From positions 43,803,646-43,867,645 of the forward strand of contig CALNVZ010003434.1 in assembly GCA_940671915.1 (NCBI GenBank): a stretch of 64,000 nucleotides of DNA, given 5' to 3'. Of the stretch, positions 51,501-63,506 are shown one piece after another; the first letter of the stretch is position 1; each line of letters starts with the position of its first letter. Position numbers and translations under genes: made by a program. Under the pieces are notes generated by a model. That model did no database searches and was not told where the DNA came from. It saw only the letters and a list, made by a program, of their open reading frames with translations. The DNA comes from Paracentrotus lividus (lineage: Eukaryota > Echinodermata > Echinoidea > Camarodonta > Echinidae).

Positions 51501-54500
51501 CTTGTTGGACATGTTGGAGGAAAAAATGTGGCTGATATAAATCTATTGTTCCATGGAAGCTTAAAAAGAAAGAATACCAATACAGTCTAAAGAAAAAAAA
51601 AGATTACATATCTTAAAAGGAAACCATTCAAAATCCTGTTTTGGGAATACCGGGTTAATATATCAAGAGTTTTTTTCAGGGAAGATAAGGCCGACTATAC
51701 CATCATGACCATTATGGTAGGAAAAAAGCAGACAACTTGATGATGTTTCTCCAGTTATAACTTTTTTTTTAAATCTCTATAAACTTTTATGAATGATTTC
51801 ATTTTATTTTCTGACGATGGTTCTTTGTCAATATAAGTTTAGAAACCAACTGGTTAAAAAAATATATTCCTTTCTATAAAAGAAAAGTAGATCAAATTGG
51901 TTGATTTGGATTTTTCCACCGGCACAATCAAGATAATCAAAAAGCAAAATTTTTGTCTGAAAATTAAAAAGTAGTTCATCATCATTAATTTTTTGCAATC
52001 AGCCTGATCAAGCATTTTGGACCAGTTTAATGGCAGCTGCTCCCTTAGTTCGTTGGAAAATTCCATTAAATTATGTTCCATCTGATGACTGTGACGTCAT
52101 GCCAAATTTGCATAATATTTGACCCATATATGACAGCATATCCCACGAACCCGCGCTACATTCGAAGTAAAAAAAATATTTTAAGCAACTGCCAAACGTT
52201 CTATAACAACGTTGTTTATTTTTTTTTCTATTATTCATAAAAAGAGAGAAAATTTGTACCCTGAGCTTCAAATGAAATTTGCATTTTTTGTTGTTTAAAA
52301 TTTGCCATCAACCATGTCAACTGGCCTAAACAGCCTTTTGGTAGTAAATCGTTTTTGTTTTATTTTTGTTTTTGTTTGTTGTTGTTGTTTTTTTTTACCA
52401 AGACCCTTGAATCAATATTTCAAATATATTATTATTTTAGCCTCATATATTCCTACTGAAGAAGATCCCGCGGACCGTAATTTGAGACAATGAAGGCTGG
52501 ACTATCGTTCGTACTATAGGAGCTTGGTTCGTGTATCACTTTTATTACATAACGAGGGATATAACTAATTTTGTACTGGTAGTCCTATCCATGCACGAGG
52601 ACTCGGAAAAATGTCGAAACAGATGAAACAGGAGCCATGCGGTTGCAGCCCCCCCCCCGCCCATTTTTATTTCATTTCCTTTTAGTAGTCACATATAACA
52701 ACACGACAATAGTTATGTTTATCCACATAGGTAATCACCCCCCTCCCCCACCCACCACTACTGTTGATAATTCTTACTCAAACTGTGAATCTATGCAATA
52801 ATGCTTTGAGTGAATATGGGCGATAATGTTTAAGTTGTAAATAAATGTAATTATGATAAAATATTAAGACAATAAAGAAAGACAGAAACAAATAGATATA
52901 ATTTTGAATAATCACAAGTCGCAAGAGTTGCGCTCGGTCTGTCATTTAAACATTCAAAAGGTCTTTGTATTTTACCGTTTAGTTGGGTTACTTATTCTCA
53001 AAGTAGGGTTTTCTATATAGTATTTCTTGCTTTTGGCAATTTATCATTATGCTAAAATTAAGTATTAAGTGACATTTTGATTGCATTTATTACATGATCC
53101 TCATATCCAAACTCAGTATGTCAGCTTACCATGCTACAAGAGCGCGAGTACAACTTCCTGGTGCACAGATATATGTTGTTATAAAATGGCGTCTTCCAGA
53201 ACGAGATAGCATTGTATGTCACGTGGACCGAGTAAACCACGTGACATTCAACGCGGCGCATTGTGGTGCGTGTCCATACATGAGGGTGGATGAACACACA
53301 TCACAGCTTTCATCACAAGAGGCCCACCGACTACGTATCATTCTATAAAAGGGGTTGAAATATTGGATGATTAATGAGTTGGCTCCCTCCCAAAACAAAA
53401 GTTCTTTGCTGAAAGTTATCCACCTGTTTACATTGATTTAACCTGTTAACTGCTCCATTTTTGTTTCTTTCATAGGGTTAATTAAAGAACATACTGGTTC
53501 CCGAAGGCATTGAGTCCTTTTCTACAAGGATGGTTTATTTTCGTGTTGATATTAATACGATATGAAATTATTCGTTGGAGTTTTTTGGTTGTTTTCAAAA
53601 AATGCTAATTTGGTCAGGAACCTTGTGCAGATAAGAATCCGATACTGTGATAAGCGGTGAATTAGTCCATTAGAGAAGTGGAAATTAGCATCATATTGAT
53701 TAAAATCAGACTCATCGCGGCATGTATGGTCATGTGGTATTCAACATCATGTTTGGAAGCGGTTTTAAAAGAATAACTGCCAAATTCATAATTATTCCTG
53801 ACAAAAAAACTTCTGTCCACAGAGCGCAAAAACACAATTTGCCCCAATTATGCCAACCCCAATCGCAAATGGTTTCCATGGTTACGTTGAATAATATTTG
53901 ATGCACGTAAGCGCCTCTTAACAATAGTCGCCTCTCAACCAGTAATTAAAATAATCAGACATTCAGCCTTCAATAGCAGATGCAGTGTACTTCTAAAGGA
54001 AAGGCTCAAAATCAGACATAATTATTTCAAATATCTCGAAAGTGTATGAAAAGCACAATAACCGGTCAATTATTGCGGGGGTTGACTATGTCTACCATAT
54101 AGGAAATTGACTGGCAATACATCTCAAACGAGTGAAATTTATTACAAACTTTGACATGCAAGGTTTGGATGGGGTATAATGTAATTTTTGAGTTCCTTAA
54201 TCTTTCATCTTATAAAGTTTTACTGATATTTATACTTCTTGCCTCTTAATAAGTGCCTCCTAAAGAAGGGGAAACGCAATCATTAGAGGAAGAAAAGTTT
54301 TTGTTTTAAAAGGGATACTCAGTTTACAACCTTGCCTCTTCTACGAAATGGTAATGTTATGTAATAGTGTTGTATCAATATACTGAAACTTCATAAAACA
54401 GAAATGACAAAGATTGAGACTTTACCCCCCCCCCCCCATAAGGTAGTTGAGGCACGCGTGGAACCATGCATGCCCAAGGGGTCTGCTTTATATTTTTGTT

Positions 54501-55500
54501 TTATTTCTGGAGAGCAGTTGTTGAAGGGCCCTCTATTACTAGATGAAAGAAATGGATATTCTATCAATGATTCGGCATCCGTTGCGTGTCTCCCTGGGGA
54601 AAATCAATTTAGTGTAACTTGGGGAACATCTTTAGCCAAATTTTTCTCAGACTGGTGGCTTGCAAGTATGCACCACAAAATGGCTTCACTTTAATCTGCT
54701 TGTACAGATAGATCATGATTTGTTCTTTGTTCTATAACAAAAAACAAACAAAAACAAAAGCAAAAACAAAACTAAACAAAACAAAAAAGGAAAAACACCA
54801 ACACAAAGCAAAACAAAACAAAAAAGCCGAATCATGAAGCAAAACCAGCAATATGAAAAAGTATAGGGCATCATTTTTACTTAGTGGTCAACCTAGGAAT
54901 AGATCTTTTTATGTAAAAGATCCGTTTAAGCCATCAAGCAGACTTGTTGGTGTTGTTTCTGGCTACCTTCTGTTTACCACCATCATTAATCATGATTACT
55001 CAAGCGTACAAGTTGTACCAACTTGTGTCCTGCTCCCATTGTCACAGAAAATGACTAAACTGTGACCACATCTATCAAGCCTAGGGTGGGGTGTCAAAGG
55101 AAAGCATCCTAGTTCTGACCAAAACACAACTTTGTAACCAACCAATCACTTATCCTTAATCCAATACAAAGTCAAGAAGGGTTAATCGGAGGAAAACTTT
55201 ATACCTGGGAACGAATCAAAATAAACATGGTGGTTGTTGTATTTACGATTCGCTTCTTGAGTGATCAATTGACTCCACCTCGAGCTGACTAATCAAGCCC
55301 TTTGTTGGAAGGCATCACTTTCTGGCCAATCAGCGTCGCTCCTTTAACCCCATCCACTCGCCATCTAGGAACAGAATAGCAAAGATGCTCCGAACCGCCT
55401 AAACCAGATCCTGCTTTACCCTTCACCGTGTTCACTGGAGATCTGTTGTGGAATCGTGAAACATCTCGAACTTGGAATCATCAAAATTAAAACATTGCTA
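48501..55500. other. No gene recognised; simple repeats
   Basis: AT-rich DNA with (TTAA)/(TTTA) repeats at 50601-50638, C runs near 52650 and 54425-54437, and AAAAC-rich sequence at 54738-54822. Open frames at 53094-53348 and 54404-54694 are unrecognised. Confidence 0.5.
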
Positions 55501-55537
55501 TGATTGCAGCAGCGGTAGTTTACGCGCTTTCCAGCTC

Positions 55538-55546
55538 TATAAATAA
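55538..55546 (+). promoter_or_regulatory. TATA-like box (TATAAATAA)
   Basis: TATAAATAA sits in a patch less AT-rich than its surroundings, upstream of a strong splice donor and 2.2 kb before the receptor start codon. It may be the receptor's promoter. Such motifs are frequent by chance in AT-rich DNA. Confidence 0.3.
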
Positions 55547-55564
55547 TGGATGTCTTTGGTTTTG

Positions 55565-55704
55565 AATATTGCATCTCAATCACGCACATTGAGATGATTG
55601 TCTTGGGGATTTTAAAGGAATTTTTGACGTATTAAGGATGTGGCAATGACCAGTGTTAATTACCCTGCCTTGTGGAGTTGATGGTAGTTTTTGCCAGTTA
55701 TCTG
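55565..55704 (+). other. Candidate noncoding first exon of the nuclear receptor gene
   Basis: Lies about 25-30 bases downstream of a TATA-like box and ends in TCTG followed by gtgagt, a strong donor at 55705. It could splice to 57610. The start is estimated from TATA spacing. It holds several short upstream ATGs. No transcript evidence is available from the sequence alone. Confidence 0.3.
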
Positions 55705-57050
55705 GTGAGTTACAAAGTGCAGTTAAGTGGAAGAGAGATTAAGAAAAAAAAAATAAGAATTAAAAAAAAATATATATATTTAAAAAAAATAGAGAGAGAG
55801 AGAGAGAGAGAGAGGGAAAAAAAAATCAACAATATATTTCAACAATAAATGAAGATTATTTGAGTAAATGGTATAATAGTAAATGTTGAAATATGTTGAG
55901 AGTAGCAGATCCAGATAAAGAAAGCTTGCCAACTAAATTTATTGATTGTGTAAATATTTTCTGTAATCTTGTTGTCCAATCAGACGACACTACATGTATA
56001 GTAGTAATAACAATCATATTTTAATGCAATTATTACTTCAATCCCATATACATGTTAACAGGAAGGACATTTGTTCAATTGAGAGTGCATTGCTTTATTT
56101 CGTAATAATACATGTAGGTCGACATCATACTTTGTCAATAATAATGATTAAAATAGCAACAACAACAAGGGTGCTCTAGCTTGGCACAGTTCTGACTTAC
56201 CTATATTTTTCAAGGAATTTTTATTTCTTCTTGAAAGGAAAACAATTTGTCATCGTACAATTTACATCTTCATGAAGAAAGGCATTTTTATATCAAGTAC
56301 TTCTCCACCGTACGTGAATATAGTCGACTACATTCTGTAAGCCACTTCTGAAGGTACGAGTGGGAAAGTAATTAGCGGCATGTCTGAGTTTTGATTGGAA
56401 CTTCAAAAGTTAAATAATAATTAAAAAATAAAAAAATAAAATCCAAGAGTTTGAAGACGTATTAAATTATTATTTTTTTGCAATAGCTTTCCAGAGCCAC
56501 CCATTATTTTGTAAGGGACAATTACCCAAGAGAGTTATCAAAATGTCGTGCGAAGTTGTGATGCTTTTAGGTGACCACTGATTGACTCACACACTCAAGC
56601 TTTTAATTTGCCATCAGGTTTTATTATTAAAAGAATTGGCAGCAAGTCCAAAGACTACCAACGACAGTTCACACCACCACAGCAACGAGAATGAATAAAA
56701 AGTTTTTTTTTACTGTTTTGTTTTCAAAAATTGACAAAGTTTGTCATCTAACCACTTTTTTGATTGATTAATAAATTAAGCGAGTTGAAACATACCTGGA
56801 TTATTACAATCTACACAGAAACTTCTTTTTCTTTTTTTCAATTATGTAATTGCAGTTAATGAGTCAATATCATTAGGTAATTTATCCAAAGAAATAAAAT
56901 AAAACGCTTGTGTTTTGTGAATTATCCTGAGGAATCAGTTACACTGATTATGTAATCGTTTCCCTTGGAGTGGGTGTGAATCCAGGGAGAGGGCCTCACA
57001 TGTCTACAGCGGTGCTCCCCTTCTAGAGGAAATGACACATGTATCAGTGC
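55705..57050 (+). other. Possible first intron of the receptor gene / upstream flank
   Basis: AT-rich DNA with an (AG)n run at 55791-55814. No coding exon recognised. Becomes an intron if the 55704 donor joins the 57610 acceptor. Confidence 0.35.
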
Positions 57051-57187
57051 GGTGTTTCACCAAGCCGTTCGTAAAGTTACGATTGACTTTACGACCGGCT
57101 GGAACATGTTCTTGGGTGCTATATTAATCGCATTCTCGATCATTTACAACAAGAACTGATCATGAATGGCTTGGTAAAACATGTTGT
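57051..57187. mobile_element. Short MITE upstream of the receptor
   Basis: Left GTGTTTCACCAAGCCGTTCG and right CATGAATGGCTTGGTAAAAC are diverged inverted ends. An inner palindrome lies at about 57068-57103 (TCGTAAAGTTACG / GACTTTACGACCGG). Located about 600 bp before the start codon. Confidence 0.65.
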
Positions 57188-57609
57188 AGGCATGGCAGAT
57201 GTAAGAAATGGGTCAACTATAGAGGTACCTGGACGGTAGCATCGGTCATGTTTCCGGTTTGAATTCTTGGCTGTCTTAATGGTTGTCTTAATTTGAGGGA
57301 TCTTGTAACCTCTTAATGACTTATGATTTATCAGGTTTTGAGGGAGTGTTTGATTGTGTATTTGGCAGTCTGGTGTATGAAAAGTGTGTTTTTGAGTCAG
57401 GATAGGACTATAGAAATTCAAGATGTAGATTGAATTTTACCAGGTTTTGTGATTGTCATGGTATTAATTGGAAGACGTTGCTAATGTACTTATTAGGCAG
57501 GTCCATTTCATTATTTCCTTGATTTTCATAGAACAGATATGAAACAATTCCTTATTTATTTAAAAATACGAATGACAAATAACGTTCTTTTCCTACATTG
57601 TTCTTTCAG

Positions 57610-57791
57610 ATTATATCCTATTCGTGCTGGTCACTTCGTATTCATTCATCAATCAACCAACCCATTGTCAGTAGAACGACAAATCGCCATAGCTGCGGTG
57701 TTTTCACTTACAACAACAACGCTAAACTTATCCCATTATCTTCACCCATCGACCCACTCACGAAATCATCGTGGAGTTCTCACAGTCCAAG
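57610..57791 (+). other. Probable 5' UTR part of first coding exon
   Basis: A pyrimidine-rich stretch ending ttctttcag (to 57609) makes a plausible acceptor. No ATG occurs between 57610 and the start codon at 57792. A stop in the coding frame lies at 57723-57725. Whether transcripts splice here or start nearby is inference. Confidence 0.5.
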
Positions 57792-58053
57792 ATGGCGCCC
57801 ATCAGCAGCAAGAAAGCTCCTATCAAGCCGATCCTCCCGTCGTGCCGTGTGTGCGGGGATGAAGCATCCGGGATCCACTACGGGGTGACTTCATGCGAGG
57901 GATGTAAGGGCTTCTTCAGACGGTGCATCGGGAACAAGACCCTGATCGTGCAGTGCCAGAAGGAGGGACACTGCGAGATTGGCAAGAACACCAGAGGGCG
58001 TTGTGCTCACTGCAGATATCAGAAGTGTCTTGCCGTTGGCATGTCCGTTCATT
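57792..58053 (+). CDS. Nuclear receptor coding exon 1: DNA-binding domain
   Basis: Encodes residues 1-87 plus the first base of codon 88. It holds both C4 zinc fingers and most of the post-finger helix (CLAVGMS). The D-box between C55 and C61 has the usual five residues. It ends in CATT before a consensus donor gtaagt at 58054. The exon is visibly GC-richer than the DNA around it. The intron falls just after the DBD. Confidence 0.95.
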
Positions 58054-61000
58054 GTAAGTATTTATTCGTTATATATTTTTTTATTGCAATCTTAAGATGA
58101 TGACTGTGGTTCTTACCATGAATTATTACTCAAACTCATATAGGAATTTATCTTGTCCTTGACTTTCCCAATTACTCGATAATTTATTTTAAATCTGACT
58201 CGCTCTTAATTATGAATTGAATTATCATCGTAAACTCATCTTAATCAAGTCAATGATTTCCTTCCTTATAAATCTACCATATTATAACTATTATGTTTAA
58301 TCCCCCCACTCTATCTATCTTCCATCTCCCTCCTACCAAACCTTCGTCTCTCCGTTGTGTCCTCAGCCGTTCGTGTCGGTCGCTACTCCAAAAAGCAGAA
58401 GATGAAGAACCTTGCTGAGATCCAGAGCCTGGCCACCCCAGAGCAGATCGTCGAACGGGAAAGAAAGGACCGCGAAATTTATGCACTCATCCAGAAGGTG
58501 GTTAGCGCTCATGACGTCACCAGTTCCAAGATGACCACCACCGCACACGTAAGTGTAGTTCAGCTATTCTGATTGGTTTAAAGTGAGAATTTGATACAAG
58601 AAGTCAATGCAACAAGGACTGTGACTGGTTACTATCGATTTGTAATATTGGTTGTAACTTTTTAAATAACAGGGCCATGTACAACATTCTTGGAATGCGT
58701 GCATGTTAGAAACATTGAAAATAGCACGTAAATCTGCACTACCACTTTGAACGCACTCGGAATAAGACAAGTTAAAAGACCCCGCAACGCAAATGTTTGA
58801 GATCAATGGCCAATTGAAAAGAATGATTCTACATGGTTAATGGTACGGCTTTCAAAAAAAAAAAATGTATGCAAAAATGATCAAGATAGGCCAAATATAA
58901 TGGCATTTTGCGATTGATTGCAAATGTTTGTGTTACGCGGAGCCCAGGGTTATTATACCAAGATATAATAATATGCGTTTTATTTACAACGGCCGAATGT
59001 TCTCATCTTTGCTATTAATTTTCCTCTGTCATTTGTCTTTTTGCAGATCAAGTTGAAGCAAGATTCTCAACAGATACATCCAGACAGGCTTCCCGTAGAC
59101 CTCTCCGCCTTGTCCCTTCCTGGAGCAAATGCCTGGTCCCATTTCCTCGATGAACCCTGCGATCTTGGAGACCTCTACTCCAGGATCTGTACCGTGAAAG
59201 GATACCTCACTGATGTCCTCACCCCATCGGTTGTCAATGTCGTGCAGTTCAGCAAGAATCTTCCCGGCTTTTGCGATCTCTTGCAGGTATGGAATCAGAT
59301 TTTGAAATACGTAAAAACAAAATTGAAGGCAACAGGACAGGTCGGGCTTCAACGGTTTATTGTATATTTTATCAATACCATTATGGTGACAAGGGGCAAC
59401 ACGTTTTTCATAACAAATTAAAAAACAAAAAATCAAACCTCGAATTATCTTGTGAGGGTTGTAGCCACCTTTCACTCATTCTGTTCCTTTGTACATTTAT
59501 ATTTTGTCAACCTTACTTCTATCATTTTAAGCGCATTGAAATGTAATGTAATTTACATTTGTGAGGAGCCGCAGACATTCACCTAAATCTGTGACTATCC
59601 TCCCAAAAGATTAACTAGCTGGAAAAGGAATTATACAAGCAATACATGGCATATGAAATTCATATCATATTTAAGTACTGTTAATCATATGAATACGTGA
59701 AGCGCTGATTATTACACCAAGACACAATTACACACGAATTCCTTTTCTGCCATCGTGATGGTTTGATCTAACATCTCTTTTTCTACTTTACCTTTGGTTT
59801 TCAGGAGGATCAGATGACACTTCTCAAAGCTGGCTTCTTTGAGATCTGGCTGCTGCGAACCTGCATGGAGATCGCCTTCACATCGGATTCTGTCTCTTTC
59901 GGAACGGAACACGGTTACGTAATGTCTCATTTGAGCATGCTGGGATGCGACTACAGATTCTGGGATGAACTCTTTGACTTCTCCAGGAGCTTCAACAACC
60001 TGCAGTTAATCAAGGAAGAGATCGCTCTGTTCACGACAGTTGTCCTCTTTAGTCCAGGTAATTTAATTTGATGTAATTTGACAATTGAATTGAGACCAAT
60101 TATGAAATCGATTTGGACCAGTTGCATGAGATCCCGAAATCGCGTTTGGTTTTTTTCCCCCTCTATCTTTTAAATTTCTTTTTATTTTTTTTCTGGAAGG
60201 TAGGTCATTAATACGGCACTGTCATTCATAATATGAATATGAATATTTACGACATCGCATTAAAGAGCCCCAACCTCGCTCTTGAAAAAAATATAAAGAG
60301 GAACCCTCTTTTTCAAATCACTTACACAAAACCACATAGATTTCATCTGGTTTATCAAAATCAGACATTATAGGGCAAGGCTGTTTTCCCAATAATACTG
60401 TTCCAAAAATAGGATACGATCATGTTCTGTAAGGCCTCTTTTTTGTAAGGTCTCCTTAGTTTTGCCTCTGTTAGACAGGATTAAGATTCTGGAGAACAGT
60501 GTTGCTCGTTCATGACAACTAAATAAAAAAAGAAAGAAAAGTGGATGGTAGGTTCTGAGGATGGGCATTGTTTTAGAATATGCAAAACAATAGGCCTATA
60601 TATTGTTAGTCCAAAGCAGACATACCTACAAAGGAAGGTCGTTTTCCCAGCAATACTTGTGCCGAAAATAGGATAGGATAATGTTCTTTAAGACATGTGT
60701 TTGCAAGGGTTCTCTGTTGAGAAGAATGGGGCATCTTAGTAAAAATACAATTAATGTTGCTAGATAAATTATATGAGGTTGTATTACGAAGGCGAGAAAT
60801 CTTTAATAATGTCATTTTAAAGCTGTAATGAGTTACACGAAGTAGGCTTCATTCGTTAAAAGGCTCAAAATGTTAACGTGTCGAACAGTAAAATTCATTA
60901 AATTCATCTCTACGTTAATTTGGCGCACATTCTGGTTTCAACCACCATAGTACTTTTGTGGGATGTTTTCCATGTTCCATTTCTAAAACTCTATTTCATC

Positions 61001-61271
61001 TTTGTTTGTTTTTTCATTTGTAGATCGTCATGGTCTGGTGGAACCGAGCAAAGTTGAAGTCCTGCAGGACCGTTATCTAGAGTGTCTTAAGAGAGAGGTG
61101 ACACGGAGAGACTGGAAGAACAAGCAGCTCTTTGCGAGGCTCCTGATGCAGGCCACCAACCTACGCGCTGTCTCGGCTATCTTCTTCAAGAGTACGTCCG
61201 AGTTCAGACACGCCTGGCCTTACATGGAGATACCAGCTCTGCTTCAAGAGATTCTCAACTACGACTGCTGA
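57792..61271 (+). CDS. NR1-type nuclear hormone receptor, 5 coding exons, 394 aa
   Basis: Ligand-responsive or orphan transcription factor expected to act in the nucleus. CDS = join(57792..58053, 58367..58548, 59047..59286, 59805..60057, 61024..61271); all introns are GT-AG and the frame is kept. Domains: 17-residue A/B region; zinc finger 1 with C18, C21, C35, C38 and P-box EGCKG (36-40); zinc finger 2 with C55, C61, C71, C74; C-terminal extension around VRVGR (89-93); charged hinge and probable helix 1 (about 100-137); ligand-binding signature from F216 to K236 (F..LPGF...L..DQ..LLK); SPDRHGL at 311-317; AF-2 core LLQEIL (385-390, E388). The P-box rules out the VDR/HR96-type ESCKA group. 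From memory, the [14 protein letters not shown] stretch recalls E78/Rev-erb and the LBD recalls ROR/E75, but Rev-erb and E75 lack this AF-2 helix. Exact subgroup is unresolved. The start is the first ATG of its exon, in good context (A at -3, G at +4), with an in-frame TAA at 57723-57725. Confidence 0.95.
58367..58548 (+). CDS. Nuclear receptor coding exon 2: C-terminal extension, hinge, start of LBD
   Basis: Follows a pyrimidine-rich acceptor ending cctcag (58361-58366) and ends at CAC before gtaagt (58549). Encodes residues 88-148. [10 protein letters not shown] is the basic extension that contacts DNA beyond the fingers in NR1 receptors. The stretch from E113 to H136 is strongly charged and likely helical, the last part matching the position of LBD helix 1. 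The exon ends in phase 0. Confidence 0.93.
59047..59286 (+). CDS. Nuclear receptor coding exon 3: LBD helices 1-3
   Basis: Acceptor ttttgcag ends at 59046; donor gtatgg begins at 59287. Eighty codons (residues 149-228), phase 0 at both ends. It includes an LPxxxNAW segment and the first half of the LBD signature, [16 protein letters not shown], which is split from DQ..LLK by the intron. Confidence 0.93.
59805..60057 (+). CDS. Nuclear receptor coding exon 4: LBD core
   Basis: Acceptor ttttcag ends at 59804; donor gtaatt begins at 60058. Encodes residues 229-312 plus one base. It opens with [10 protein letters not shown] (helices 4/5) and closes with [14 protein letters not shown], the helix 8 region conserved in NR1 receptors. 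Confidence 0.94.
61024..61271 (+). CDS. Nuclear receptor coding exon 5: LBD C-terminus and AF-2
   Basis: Acceptor tcatttgtag ends at 61023; stop TGA at 61269-61271. It completes SPDR and encodes helices 9-12. The end, [13 protein letters not shown], carries the AF-2 pattern (two hydrophobics, x, E, two hydrophobics), so coactivator recruitment is likely retained. Confidence 0.94.
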
Positions 61272-62316
61272 TAAACAAAAGCTGAACAATTTCTCAGAGA
61301 AGATATTGATGGACAATTCATTTTGTTAATTGTTTCTGGAAGTGGCTGTCGATCGGGTAGACTACTCATTTGTGCCATGTTGTTGTTTTTTTTTTCCTGC
61401 ACGTGCACGTGACATGTCTATTTGATAACAAAAGAATTCACTCCAGTGTATGTTCTTTATGACTTGTATGTGGGTGTCACCTGTTGAACGATAGTCCCAG
61501 TCATTGGTATCTATGTCATGTACTTGTTAGGGTATGCTTTGCTTGATCTAGGTGATCATTTAGACTAGATCGCATTCTCGGAGGCAGTGTTTCGGTAGAC
61601 ATGGTAGAATATATGAACAAATATTCTTGAACGTTTCTTGTTGAAATCCTCAGCCTGGCGCAGACGATGTTCACACGATTCGTTTCTTGATTTTTTTTTC
61701 TTGAAATGTTTGTGTTTTTATATTTCTCTATTATGACCATGATGCGCAGGATCCGTCGTGACAAATGGTAGTTGTAAAAGGTCTTGATCAGTCTGTAGTC
61801 CGTACTAGTGCTAGCTAGTGTAGGTTTTTGTAACAATTCTCCATCTGCCGGACAGATTGAATTTGAGCGTATAGATAGTAACAGCATAGCGCATGACACC
61901 TTTTTAGAGCACTGTTGAACGGTGAACATGGTTTTAGATACCGCTTTGTCTACTTTAGTATGATCTGGTTTATTTATTTGATCAATAGCAACCATATCTA
62001 CCTGTGCTGTGACTGTACATTCGTATGTATACCCTATATGACTGTGTGTGACATCGTCTTTGTGATATGTTATGCAACATATGAAGATCATATGGATTTT
62101 CTATAAAAGAGTAAAGTATATTCCACGCTGTATAGCATTCGAAAACGACCCCAAAATGACTTGGATTGATTTTGTACATTAATTGATATTTCATGGTGAT
62201 GGTGGAATTTATATATAGTTGCGCATGGTGTATAAATGTGGATAGAAATGCCAAATGAATGAGAAGACAGTTGTAAATAAGAGATATTTTATCTATTTGA
62301 AACCTTGATGAATTCT

Positions 62317-62322
62317 ATTAAA
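62317..62322 (+). terminator. Candidate poly(A) signal ATTAAA
   Basis: Most common variant hexamer, 1.05 kb after the receptor stop codon, with a second ATTAAA about ten bases on. Confidence 0.3.
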
Positions 62323-63500
62323 GTAGAATTAAAAGAAAGATGGATTCATTTAATACATTGTAAAAGTTATATTATTTTTCGTCTGCGAGTAAGCGGAAAT
62401 CTGCAAGGGACAAGGTCCTTAAACTCCTGGTTATGTATTCTGATTTAGACAAAACAAAAAGGAATGGTTATTATGCGGGCATTTCATAGCCTATGGTATC
62501 TGCAAAATTTCTAATTTAGATATCATTCTTGCCATAGGAAATTCCAAAATGTCAAAATAACTTCCAATTATCTGATATCTAACGTATTGATTAGGTAAAT
62601 ACAAAAACATGTTAAAATTGCATACGGAATATGATATTCATATACCCTGATCTGTATACGATATGTGTTCAACAATATCTGAAACTTAAATCTTTCGCCA
62701 AACATGCACATTAAGAGAGCTGAGCTCCGAGTACATTATAACTTCCCAAGAATAACTCTTATTATTCGCTGTCAAAGTTTTACTATTGATAATTATGCAG
62801 GCATAACAGTTTTAAAAGTGTGTTTCTTGCGCATTTTTGTGACTTGATTCGTTGATGGCATATATTCATGTGTTATATTGTTGGTATGTGATCTTACTTG
62901 CCTTTTATATTTTCGATTTTTATTTCAATTTGCGGTGCCTTTGCTCTAGGCGTATACTTGAAATGTAGCATTCACTGCTATATTTCAAAGCAGCAAGTGC
63001 ATTGTTGAGTACTTTCTCATTACACTTTATTCTTTTAGAGAACTATATAAAATGTGGTTATATCATATTTGCTCTCAAGTAAAGGTGAATCTACAGACAA
63101 TTATTTTCTACAGAAAATTAATATTTCCTGCCGTAGGCTATAGGTGGTGATCATCACAAATTGTATATGAACGGGTATGAACTAGGAATTTTGTTAGGAT
63201 TTTATTTAGAAGGGTACAGGTACAAAATCTTTCTGGCAAAGATCTAGTACGTAGGGTTCGTTATTACTCCAGGATCATGGAGATGTTAGAATCTATACGA
63301 TTTTGCTTGGTCAGAAGTTGCTTTCAAGGAAACTTGTAGCATTTTAATAGAGCGTGTAGAGTGGAAAAGAACAATATGTGAAATGCTACAATCTTCATCT
63401 CGTGAAAATCTTGGTTGTCTTGTGTGATTTTTTCTGACTGATATCTGCATTGTACTCTGACTTACAATGTGGTATTTGACAATGCAAAAAGCATTCCAAG

Positions 63501-63506
63501 AATAAA
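63501..63506 (+). terminator. Candidate poly(A) signal AATAAA
   Basis: First canonical AATAAA downstream of the receptor stop codon, followed within 30 bases by a T/G-rich stretch (ttggttgtaaa). Confidence 0.35.

Noticed and set aside
58274-58548. Minus-strand open frames over receptor exon 2
   Set aside because: Shadow frames of the receptor exon, which has splice sites and a conserved domain on the + strand.
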